From Channa striata (taxonomy: Eukaryota > Chordata > Actinopteri > Anabantiformes > Channidae): 64,000 nucleotides of DNA. The DNA is taken from contig CM065184.1 of NCBI GenBank assembly GCA_033026295.1, positions 8,435,501 to 8,499,500 on the forward strand, in the 5' to 3' direction. Shown piece after piece: positions 50,264 through 59,800 of this stretch (within the stretch, counting starts at the first letter, position 1; the number at the start of each line of letters is the position of its first letter). The notes beneath the pieces were generated by a model. The model worked only from the letters and a program-made list of their open reading frames with translations, made no database searches and was not told the DNA's origin. The translations under genes were made by a program, and so were the position numbers.

Positions 50264-52480
50264 AAAGAACAGTTTGATTTTAGGGACTGACTTGATCAAT
50301 CATTAATATATTCTATGGAGGTAGCTGCAATTAGAGACCAAAGCCCAAAACGACTGGGGAATACTACTCTACTTTAAAAAAAAATGTGATGTTTAAATCT
50401 ATATCCCCACATTAGTAGTTGAATTTGTTTTGTTCCAGCCTTGGATCTCCATCACTGATCTGCACACAAACCCATTGTTTTCAGTCGTCTCTGTGGTCTC
50501 CATCAGTAACAGCGAAAGCTGCAGTTGTGTCATGAATTGTATAAAGCCCCCGCCCCCATACACATACACACACACACAAAAAATATTAGTTTTTTTTAAT
50601 GGTGAGTTGACACAAAATCCTCATCAAATTGCGTAACAGCAGAGATTGCACTCTTGTAAAAAACCTTCACTCTTGAGCATGATTTTTACAGTCACCTGTT
50701 TCTGTGTTTAACATTTCAGTGCAATATGTCTGCATACATGTAGAAGATACACATTGTTTTGTACCATATTTTTCTAACTATTAACAGAATATAGTTCAAG
50801 ATATATTGTTTACCATGGACAAAACACTACTGAGTCCAGAGTTAATTAACAGCTGTTGGGTGATATTTTTACTGTGTTGAAATAGTGCCAAATTTCGTAC
50901 TTCTGATCTCTAGTTAACTGTTGCCACTACAGTGATTTAGATGTATATTAACACCATGTGCTCTTGTATATCCAAATTTCAACGAGTTATTGCCCACAAA
51001 TAGTCCTCTAAACACCTTGCAGTCCACTTATTTTCAGATTTAACAAATTTTAACACTAATCTGGGAGTCTGGGATGATAAACTAGTTGAAAAAATTATAC
51101 TCTACTCTAGTCGGGTTCATCCAGTCATGACCAGTTGTTTTTAATTGCAGTTTACATTTATTTCATTTATAATTAATTTTAATCACTTTTCTTTCATATC
51201 AAATATACACTAAGCAAGTAAGTTTCAGAACACTTATTCCGTTTTCCCTGTATTTGCAACATTTAAAACACCAAAACAGTACAATATTTTGGTTTCTGCA
51301 TTTTACTCTTTGCTAGTATTCTGCTTGATGGGAACAAGTGAAAGGAGTGAGGAGGAAAAGCTGAGAAGTCTTAAAGCTCACTGCTAAGCAGTATGTGTCC
51401 CTGTGGTACCAAATCATGAGCAGAGCATAAAGTCTTTCTCTGAAGGTGTTAGCAAAATCTGTCCGCTTTTTGTATTGAGCTTCTTTTTTTTTGTGCCTGA
51501 ATATGCAAGAAAATTCCATTTCTTCTCACTACATGAAGGTACTTAAAAGATCTCCTGAGCTAATGCTCAGTCTGCAGTACAGCTCGCTGTAAACTGTTTG
51601 TTGTTGCCTTGTCTACATTTTTTTTTTTTTTTACTAAGTATCTGACAGATTGATCAAGCACAACAATGTGTAGTGATGTGAAATTCTACAGTCGCCTGTT
51701 TGAAATGAAGAGGTTTTTTTTTTATCAACAAAGTTACAATGTTGGACTTGGAGTCCGGATAGATGCTGGGAAATGCATGTTTTTATCTTTTTAAAAAAAG
51801 ATTTGTAACTGATTTCATCTGTGTTAGACATTTTCCCCAGAGTCAAATGATGTTCAGATGCAGACAAGGTTTTATCATTAGATAAATATAAAACAGAGCT
51901 GTTTTCTGGGGAAAAAAAATAGAAAATGTCGTGCAAATGTAATGCATGCAAGCCTTTTTTTTCCATATGATTGAATGTTTAATCATGGTTTCAAAGCCAC
52001 AATGCCTTGTCCATGTTTACATTCTCCCCCATTAATCACAAGGAAGCATTTTGGTTCTTATTGTTGCTCTTTGTTTAAAATTGCCTGCACAGTAAATCTG
52101 TAAAATAATTATTCCTCAAGCTTTCTCAACATTGTGTTTACTTTGCCTTTTTGCTTCTTGACTGAATGGAGTTAGTGCACTTTATAATTAAGATGGCATA
52201 TAAACTTAAAGAACCACAGTGAAAGCTAATCATACTTATGTGCTGTCACTCAGGTGTTTTAACAATATTGATATATGATATTTTCACACACAATATAAAC
52301 CAACGTCACATAATCGCACCAACACGTGTATGCCTACATTCTGACAAAAACAACACACACTGTTGGATTTAATTACAAATGTATTATAACTTGAAGTGGA
52401 CCATTCAACTCTGCACCTGATGTTACATGTTGGGGAGAAGTTGTGGTATTCTGACAAATAAAACTTTACTTTTTTCTTGA
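50264..52480 (+). other. rab23: Probable rab23 3' UTR
   Basis: About 2.2 kb of AT-rich, non-coding sequence ending with an AATAAA at 52457-52462 followed by a T-rich stretch. A short (CA)n lies near 50.57 kb. Confidence 0.5.
52457..52462 (+). promoter_or_regulatory. rab23: Candidate rab23 poly(A) signal
   Basis: AATAAA followed within 30 bp by a T-rich segment and tgcgttt, the usual downstream element pattern. Confidence 0.5.
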
Positions 52481-52539
52481 GCATCCTGCGTTTAATTTCA
52501 GATGACTATTGTCATCTTTTTACCAACATTTTTCTACAC

Positions 52540-52573
52540 CATTTGCCCGGTATATTACTATTCCGGGCAAATG
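52540..52573. repeat. 11-bp inverted repeat after rab23 3' end
   Basis: Arms catttgcccgg and ccgggcaaatg enclose a 12-nt AT-rich loop, about 80 bp after the putative poly(A) signal. Confidence 0.9.
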
Positions 52574-52756
52574 CTGTAGTTGAACTTATTATATTTTTAG
52601 TTGCTCCTGAAAAACCTTTACACTATTGTGAAACTTGTTCTGAGACATAAATAATGGCACCAACACTATTAAGAGTTTACATTCTTTTTAATTGCTTCCA
52701 ATGCAGGTGATGCCAAATGGTTAAAGTTCTTATTCATCTTCTGTATTTGCGTTTAC

Positions 52757-52930
52757 AGTCACTGGCCACTTTATTAGGTACACCAGTACAATCTAATACA
52801 ATCCTAATAGAGCAGCTCAGCCATGAATTGTACTTTTACAAGGGTATAATTTCTTAGTTTTCACTTCAAACTGTCAGAAAAGGTGATAAGACCACTTTGT
52901 GTATATTATTGAGGTCATAGTGAGTCGTGG
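52757..52930. repeat. MITE-like repeat, copy 2 (ctttattaggtacacc)
   Basis: Begins agtcactggccactttattag, the hallmark end of a common fish repeat, and continues with the same block order as copy 1 at 43537. The opposite terminus was not found intact. Confidence 0.6.
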
Positions 52931-53851
52931 AGTTTTGTTAGTATATTGTATTCTTTGGTGGTTCCAATGTTTTTGTGCCTTCATTTTAAACATGGTGGCC
53001 AAAAATTAGAACCAGCTCTTCATATACCACCCACTTGATCTGTTCCCATAAAGTGAATGTATGTTATTGTATGGTCAAGTAGAAAATTTGTTTTTAATAG
53101 GTCCCCTGAAAACCAACTTTGCTGAACACTTCTTGGGAAATCATTTTTTATTTTTAAACACAATCTTACATTAAGGCTACATTGTGAAAAAAAAATGAAC
53201 ACAGCTTAATGTGATTTGAGTTACTCTCACAAAAAGAGGTAGTGTGTGCTAAAATTATATATGTATAATCCTTACAAGGTGAGACAGTGATATTTCAACA
53301 CTGGATTCATACTTTGTCATAGTGGATAAAGCCACACAGCATTTTGTAACCTTAGATAGTGTTCACGCATATTCTTCAGTTTTACGTGGATACCCCAGTG
53401 CTGAAAGTGGGTCCAGATGTTCAGCAAGTGGACCAGGTTACTATCCCCCAAATCTTTGCAGACTGTCTACTCACACATTATAGTTACTAAATAATGATGA
53501 TTATCAGCTCTGGTTTTGACAGTGAACTGATGAAACCTCCAGGAACATCCTGCCATTGCATCTTTTCCTGTTTTCTTTAAGAGCATATGTGAACAAGCAT
53601 TGTGCACTCAATAAAAAAAATAACAATCCATGTTAATGTAGGTAGGACAATGTTAATGACAAAAACTGAAAGGTTGCACTTGATTATGCTAATATTCCCT
53701 TAGGGAGAATGTCGTATCTGTTGTGCTGAACTGTATTTTAGGCCCTAAAGTGTGTTGGGTTCCCTGTGGAAACTGGTCTTTCTGCTACATCTAGAGATAA
53801 TCCTACAATTGTTGGTGATGTTAGAGGCGTTTTATGTTTTAGTGACAAATC

Positions 53852-54246
53852 TTATTGAGTGCCGTTGGCTTTAGGGTCCTCTAGTTTTTGGTGATCCATG
53901 ATCTTGATGTTCTTTTCCGAATTTTCTATGTTTCTCAACAAAGTCTCCAGCCTCTGTTTGATCTTTTTCTGGTCCTCTAGAGCACAGCTGATCACTATGG
54001 CCTGAAACTTTTGATCAATGGGGACGGGCGGCGCCTCGGTCACGCAGGCTGCGTGCAGGGCCTTCAGCTGGTTTCGGGAAGCCTCCATGTCATCCAGTAA
54101 CTTTTTAACTATTTCATCTATTATGGATGTGGCCTTGCGCAGCGCCTCTTCCTGCTGACAGTTTCTGATTGTTCCGACAGAGATCTCCACAGTCAGTGCC
54201 CGGCCCATTAGACGGTTTGCAGTCAAGTTTAACTCCTCTCGCTCCC
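53852..54246 (-). CDS. bag2: bag2 exon 3 (BNB domain)
   Basis: Residues 78-208. Acceptor tatatcttctag; the split Gly codon is completed by GG, giving G-EREELNLTANRLMGR. Ends at TAA after DPKANGTQ. Confidence 0.97.
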
Positions 54247-55501
54247 CTAGAAGATATAAAACACGCCAATCAACACTGTGTCTTTAAAGAAAACATGCGC
54301 CGACTAGAGAGACACGTTAAAAAGAAACCCTCCATGTAACCCACAGTAAGGAGAAGCACATTTGCTCAAGGTTGCCTCACAGCTTGAAGGATCTGGTTTC
54401 ATATCCTGGCCCTCTCTTACTCGTAGAGTTTCTACAATTGCCGTGTGTGTGCTCCAGTCTCTTCTCAAAGATACACGGCTCGGATTAATAATGTATGATT
54501 GGACATATCATGTTGGATCCACCACAAATTTAATTCAACAGAATGTACGTGTGAAGTGTAGGAAGCTGATTTCTTTGAGCCTCTATTGTTTTGTGGTGTT
54601 TAAGAATTTTAGCACTGTTTCGTGTATTATTGATGTAATTTCTTTAAGTGTATGGAGTATGGAATTAGGATACAGGGATTATTGTCACATATTGTATTAG
54701 ACTTGAAATCTAAATGCACTTTGTGCAAATCCTACATCAAAAATACACATGGGTACTAGGAGGAAAAATCTCTAGATTCCTGCAAACTTCTGTCTTGGGT
54801 GTAAAAACTATTCTGTTGGCTGGTTCCTCCTTGAATCCCCAGATAGTTCCTGAAACACCTCCACCCAAAACCAAGTCCTAATCTCACTGGATCACAATGT
54901 CACAGAGAAAAGCGGGCTGCACACACACACACTCTGCGTGACTGTGTAAAGCTGCCTCACCAGCACAGATGTTACGCATTTCTTGACTGTTCTGGATGGA
55001 CTGAATCATTTCCAGGATGCACTCCCTTTCCTGTTCCATGGCCGATGCTGCTTCGCGTAAAGCCTCCACCCTGCCAGAGACAACAAGTCATCACCATTCA
55101 CATCCATGCAAGACTTTATCATTTGAATGCAAAAAACAAACGGCTCATATACGGCGACAAGAGCAAATGACCGAGCCTCGGCATCTCTCTACTGTCAGAA
55201 TAGCGGTTTTCAGTTGGGACCAGAAAAACACCAACGCCCACTTGTCTGGTTCTCGAGACTTTTGAAGAAGAAATGATTTTCAAATATGTGTTTCACTTCG
55301 ATCACCAGAGCTCAGAGCAGCGGTTCCGTTCAAACTCAACGACTTCTCCGGCTCCGGGCTCACGTCGTGCGGCCTGTACCTGATTTCCAGCTGATCCAAA
55401 CTTTCCAGGAGGCGTCCGGAGCGGTCGGCCATGGACAGCGTCCGGCTGAACTTGCCGCAGGGAGCCTCGTTCATTTTCGCGTGTATTTTTGCCTGGGCCA
55501 T
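53852..55501 (-). CDS. bag2: BAG family molecular chaperone regulator 2
   Basis: BAG2 is a cytosolic HSP70/HSC70 co-chaperone that acts as a nucleotide-exchange factor and blocks the ubiquitin ligase CHIP. Three exons join in phase to 208 aa (human 211). The N-terminus MAQAKIHAKMNEAP and SMADRSGRLLESLDQLEIR lead into a helical segment VEALREAASAMEQE. The C-terminal 'brand new BAG' domain contains EREELNLTANRLMGR, PIDQKFQAIVISCALEDQKK and KQRLETLLRNIENSEKNIK, nearly the human sequence. The human-like ATG at 55499-55501 was chosen. An in-frame ATG at 55583-55585 would add 28 residues. Confidence 0.97.
54368..54485. repeat. Decayed dispersed fish repeat in bag2 intron
   Basis: Blocks 'gttgcctcacagcttgaagg', 'atctggtttcatatcctggc', 'gtagagtttctacaattgcc' and 'gtgtgtgctccagtc' align in order with the common fish repeat 'gtcgcctcacagcaagaagg..ctgggttcgaatcc..gtggagtttgcatg'. 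It is heavily mutated. Confidence 0.55.
54961..55070 (-). CDS. bag2: bag2 exon 2
   Basis: Residues 41-77, VEALREAASAMEQERECILE through MIQSIQNSQEMRNICAG. Acceptor tctctggcag, donor gtgagg. Confidence 0.97.
55380..55501 (-). CDS. bag2: bag2 exon 1 (coding part)
   Basis: Residues 1-40 plus two bases; donor gtacag. The exon and its upstream flank to about 55680 form a CpG-rich block, consistent with the promoter. Confidence 0.95.
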
Positions 55502-55634
55502 GATGCTGAGCGTGTCTGCAGGCTCGTCCAAAGCTGTGAGCTGCTCGGCGAAGTGCCGCTGCGCCCCTGGGACATTTCCTAACATGGGCCGTCACCTCCC
55601 TCACTCGCTCCTCACAGAAGTTTCGCGATGAGCC

Positions 55635-55790
55635 CAGAGCGGCGGTTCCCAATGTGGGGTCCGAGGACCCGCCGAGAGCTCTAAGAAGCTCTTCAGGGTC
55701 CCAAGAAAGTGTTTCATAAGTTTTGTTCTTTGAAACAAATTTATTCAGGTGGGATTTTCAAGCCCACGTTTGTCCAGTAAAATGGGTCAA
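55635..55790. repeat. Possible hAT-type transposon fragment
   Basis: Starts cagagcggcggttcccaatg followed by tggggtccgaggaccc, resembling hAT terminal sequences of the 'CAGnGGTTCCCAAnnTGGGGTC' type. The far end was not located. It lies just upstream of bag2. Confidence 0.35.
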
Positions 55791-56743
55791 TGGCAACACT
55801 TAATATACATTTTGGAACGTTTTTATTATTATTGCAATAAGACACAGATTGACCTGAAGGAACTTTCCTGCCGCTGGTTGAGAGATGTTATTGAAGAAGC
55901 AACTCTGAAATTGTCACTAGATGTAGACAGTTATCAGATAAAATTTCATTTGGGCCACTATCTCAAAACTATTTTTTGATATCTGACACTTGATTGATTA
56001 CGTAAGACCTAATAATTAAATTTGCAAGAATAAATTGGATGGACACACGGGTCAGAGTGTGAATAACAATAGCAAAGATGCAAACAAAACTCATTTACAA
56101 TGGCAGGAACACGAAATTCGGGTTTAAGTAGATGGTATAAATACACTAACTTGCAATGTGAATCTACTTTTAAAAAGAAATATTTCACCTAACTTCAGTT
56201 TTTGAAGACATGAGGAAACAGAGTGCAAAAAAGAACAGGACATTCACAAGTTTTTATTCAAGCCACTGCTCGAAAATGATTTGTAACAAAACAGTAGGTC
56301 TCTAAAGTTGATCTTCATCCAGTTGGGTAAGTGCTGTGTATCCTCAGTTCCTAATTATGGCTCCTAGACTAAAAAATACAAACTAAAAGTATTGCTTTCA
56401 TTGAAGAAGATTGTCTCATCGTTTCTGGGAGGATTCTGGAAAAGACTGCAGTTCACTGGAGTTCAAGAAAAACAAAGAAACTGGAGACACACCAAGCGCT
56501 GTGGTCACAAGTTCAGCTCAGGCATCTTGCAATGTCATCGATTCCATGTATAGCCCATGTGTCAACACACCAGAGTGTTGGGTCTTCACAACAGTGGACC
56601 GAGCATAAATCAATGGCCACACCACAACCTTCCAAAACTAGGAAAGTGTCAACTAGTAGTATGACCTGAGTTTGTAGAGGAACACTAGTAAAACCTGCCT
56701 TCAGCCAATTAAAATGGGAGAAATGTTTAAATAAGAACAAACA

Positions 56744-56749
56744 TTTATT
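56744..56749 (-). promoter_or_regulatory. znf451: Candidate znf451 poly(A) signal
   Basis: AATAAA on the minus strand about 85 bp after the znf451 stop. A second occurs near 56.25 kb. Confidence 0.4.
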
Positions 56750-56832
56750 TAACATATTCTGAACAGAATTACCTTATACAAAACATTTATAATCCCTGAT
56801 GGGACAATTTATAACAGTTAGAATTTGGGTCC

Positions 56833-56873
56833 TTAGAATTCCAGAAGACTTCTTTTAAGGGCCTCTTCCAGCT
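56833..56873 (-). CDS. znf451: znf451 coding exon 12 (last)
   Basis: Acceptor ttttttatctcacag; reads LEEALKRSLLEF then TAA. This matches the human C-terminus and a ubiquitin-interacting-motif pattern (L..AL..SL). Confidence 0.9.
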
Positions 56874-59800
56874 CTGTGAGATAAAAAAAAAAAAAAAGGC
56901 AAGATATAAAGGTCTGTGTTTTGGTATTTTCAAATTAAATTTCCATTTAATTTCCTCCCATTTTATTACTTTTGATACTACACCTGCTGATTCTCGCGCT
57001 TCTTCTGCACTCAAAGACAGGACATGCTTCATCTCTTCATCGGAATCATCTACGACTGCACATTCAAGGAAAGAGTCGCTGGTTCATTAAGGAATTTTAC
57101 AACTTTAACTTTTCCATTCTCGTAGTTACACGTGGCTGTAATGTTTACTGCCTACTTTTACCTGCTTCACCCTCTCTGGTGGTTTTATCCACGTTCAAAA
57201 ACTTCAATGTTTCCTCTTCAAACTCTGTAGATGACAATAAAATGGAATTAAACCCTGTTTGCAATCATAAGATAATAAATTAAAAAAAAGACAACTGACT
57301 TACCATTGCTGTCTGGTTTAATCTCCACAGCATTGAGTATTTTTACTGTGCTGGGTTCTGCTTTTATGTCTTCTCTGCAGGTTCTGAGCTCATGCATGGT
57401 TCCAGCATACAGTGTTTGGAGTGATAGTGTTTATGGAAACTTGGCACATCCATAAAACTCTCCTGGCATGCTTTGCATTCCACACTGAAGGTCTTGTCCA
57501 GGTTCAAGGCTGTGTGTTTTGTGTGGACATGAGTTTTAATTTGTGCATATGAAGGCACAGTTACACCACAAGGAGCACACACATAGTGACATTGTCCTTC
57601 AGTGGCCAGATTTCTCATGCACTGTGTATATGTAGTTTTCATCTCCTCTTTCCTTTTATCTGAACCCATGCATGGACATGTGGGCTGACTGGTACTTTCA
57701 GCAACCACAGGCTGAACAATTTCAACATCATCCATACAGTAGTAGTCCTTACTGTGAAGACTGTTGTAGTGCTTCAAGAACTCATCTTCCGACTCAAACT
57801 GCATGCTGTCACAGAGGCCACAGAAGTGGGAGCTTTTCATCTCCCCATTATGCTCATTCATACAGTGTCTCCGCACAGTGGATTCTTTGAAGAACTTCTG
57901 AGGACAGTGTCCACAGATGTATCTCTGAAAGCTGTGACTGCTCACATCACTGCAGTGTTTGTGGACAGCAGCCTCGGAGTCAAAGATGTCCTCACACATT
58001 CTGCACATCCAAGTCTGCTCTGTTTTTGAAGACGAGGGAACTTCAGCGTTCTGAGAGGCTGATTTCAGGTTCACTTCTCTGCTGGTGGATGGCTTAGCGT
58101 CGGTGAAGGTGGCAACCTCTTCAGTCACTTCCTGTTCAGTGAAGTAGGTATGGCCACTGTGTGCTTCTGACACATGCAACAACATATCTTCAAATCGAGG
58201 CATTTCCACTTTGCACTTCCGGCAGTACAAGAGGAAATTGGAGAGGTGAGCTCCCCCATGAAAGCGACTCATGTGCAGACGGGTAATTGACGACTCTCCC
58301 ATGAGTTTACCACACACGCCACACTGATGGAAAATCTGGTTCACAGCCAAAAGATGCCTACTGGCTGCGGCCTCCTCTGAGAACTGCAGACCACATTCGC
58401 AGAACCATGCTGTTGCTGAGTTGCTACTAGTGCTGCCATTCACAATGAGGCTCAGTCTTCGGCGTTTAGCTCGAAAACCTTTACAATCGCTCTTATTCTC
58501 ATTTCTTTTTTGAAAAGTTGTTTCAAAGCCAGTGGTCTGTCTTCTCTTCTGTTCCTCTTTAGCCCTCTGGGCGTGTTGAATTTCACTAAACCTGCCGTAC
58601 TGAAGAAGTGCTTTCTCCATTGTTGGATTGACTTCCACATCATGCTGGGTGGACTCTTTGTGTTTCTCAATTTCAGCTTGGTTAAGAAAGATTTTGCAGC
58701 AGAGGGGGCACTGCCCTAGCACTTGGAGTTGTTTCATTATGTGCACTATGGATTTATCAGCCTTCGCCACTGCACAGCCCTGTCTGCAGTAGACACTAAA
58801 GGAGAAAAGTAAAGAAAATAAACCCTAAGATTGATCATATTTGTCATTTTACATGCATGTCAAAAGAACAAGAAAACTTACTTAAAGTGGGCTTGAGCTG
58901 TTTGATGTGAAACCAATACTTTGTGGCATAAAGAGCATCGAACATTGAAAGTTACATCTTTGCACAAGGTGATAAGATGATTCTTCACATATTGTGGAAC
59001 AGGAACTGGCAGTGCTCTTCCTCTGGGCTCTTTAATAAAAAGAGAAAAATAAATGTGTTAAAATCAAATGTAGCTGGTATACTACATCTGGTGTTCCTTG
59101 TTAAGACAGTCTTATGTGAAATATGTCACAAAAGATACAAAATAATTTAGAACATTTCCCTTACTATATATGGTCTTCAAATTTACATGAGAGAAAATCT
59201 TCTGGGACAGAGTCAATTACACTTATACAATAATATTAATACAAAGCTTTTAAAGAAACAAAAAATTAAGACATTCTTATGGGTGGACAAATTAAATACG
59301 TTAAATGTTATCGTTATATCTATATTTTGACTGACAGTGCACACTGATTTTGGGGATTTGGATATGCTAGGTGCTAATGCAGATGTAATAAAAAAGGTAA
59401 ATAACCCTTACCACTCATTGTAATTGACTCTGTGAAGTGGTTTTTGGCCGACATATGCTGAAGACACTCATCTCGGAGGTTGAAGAGGAGATAGCAGGCA
59501 GGACAGGCAAAACACACAATGCGCTGATAGTTTTGAGTGACACTGTGACCATCAACAGCTGATGATGACAACTAATGATTGAAACAGAATTGTTTAAAAT
59601 TATTTTACTCCTACTAAACAAACATTAGCTATGATATCACCAACTAAATAAGAAAACATTGAAAAAGGCAACAGGAAGCAGAAACCTTAGTCTGAAGGTG
59701 ATTTCTCCATGCTTCCTTGGTCTGAAAATGTTGAGCACAGGCAACGCATGCAAAGAGCTCAGATGGGCTCCCTTTAAGGGTGATGGCAGGATCACAAGGG

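Noticed and set aside
55286..55652. Long open frames on both strands over bag2 exon 1
   Set aside because: They are shadows of the CpG-rich bag2 exon; only the frame with MAQAKIHAKMNE matches a known protein.
57364..57440. Micro-intron as explanation for the znf451 frame break
   Set aside because: The only GT...AG pair (gtatgc to cctgcag) would make a 36-nt intron, below the usual vertebrate minimum.
57672..58029. Plus-strand open frames inside the znf451 zinc-finger exon
   Set aside because: Antisense shadows of the coding exon.
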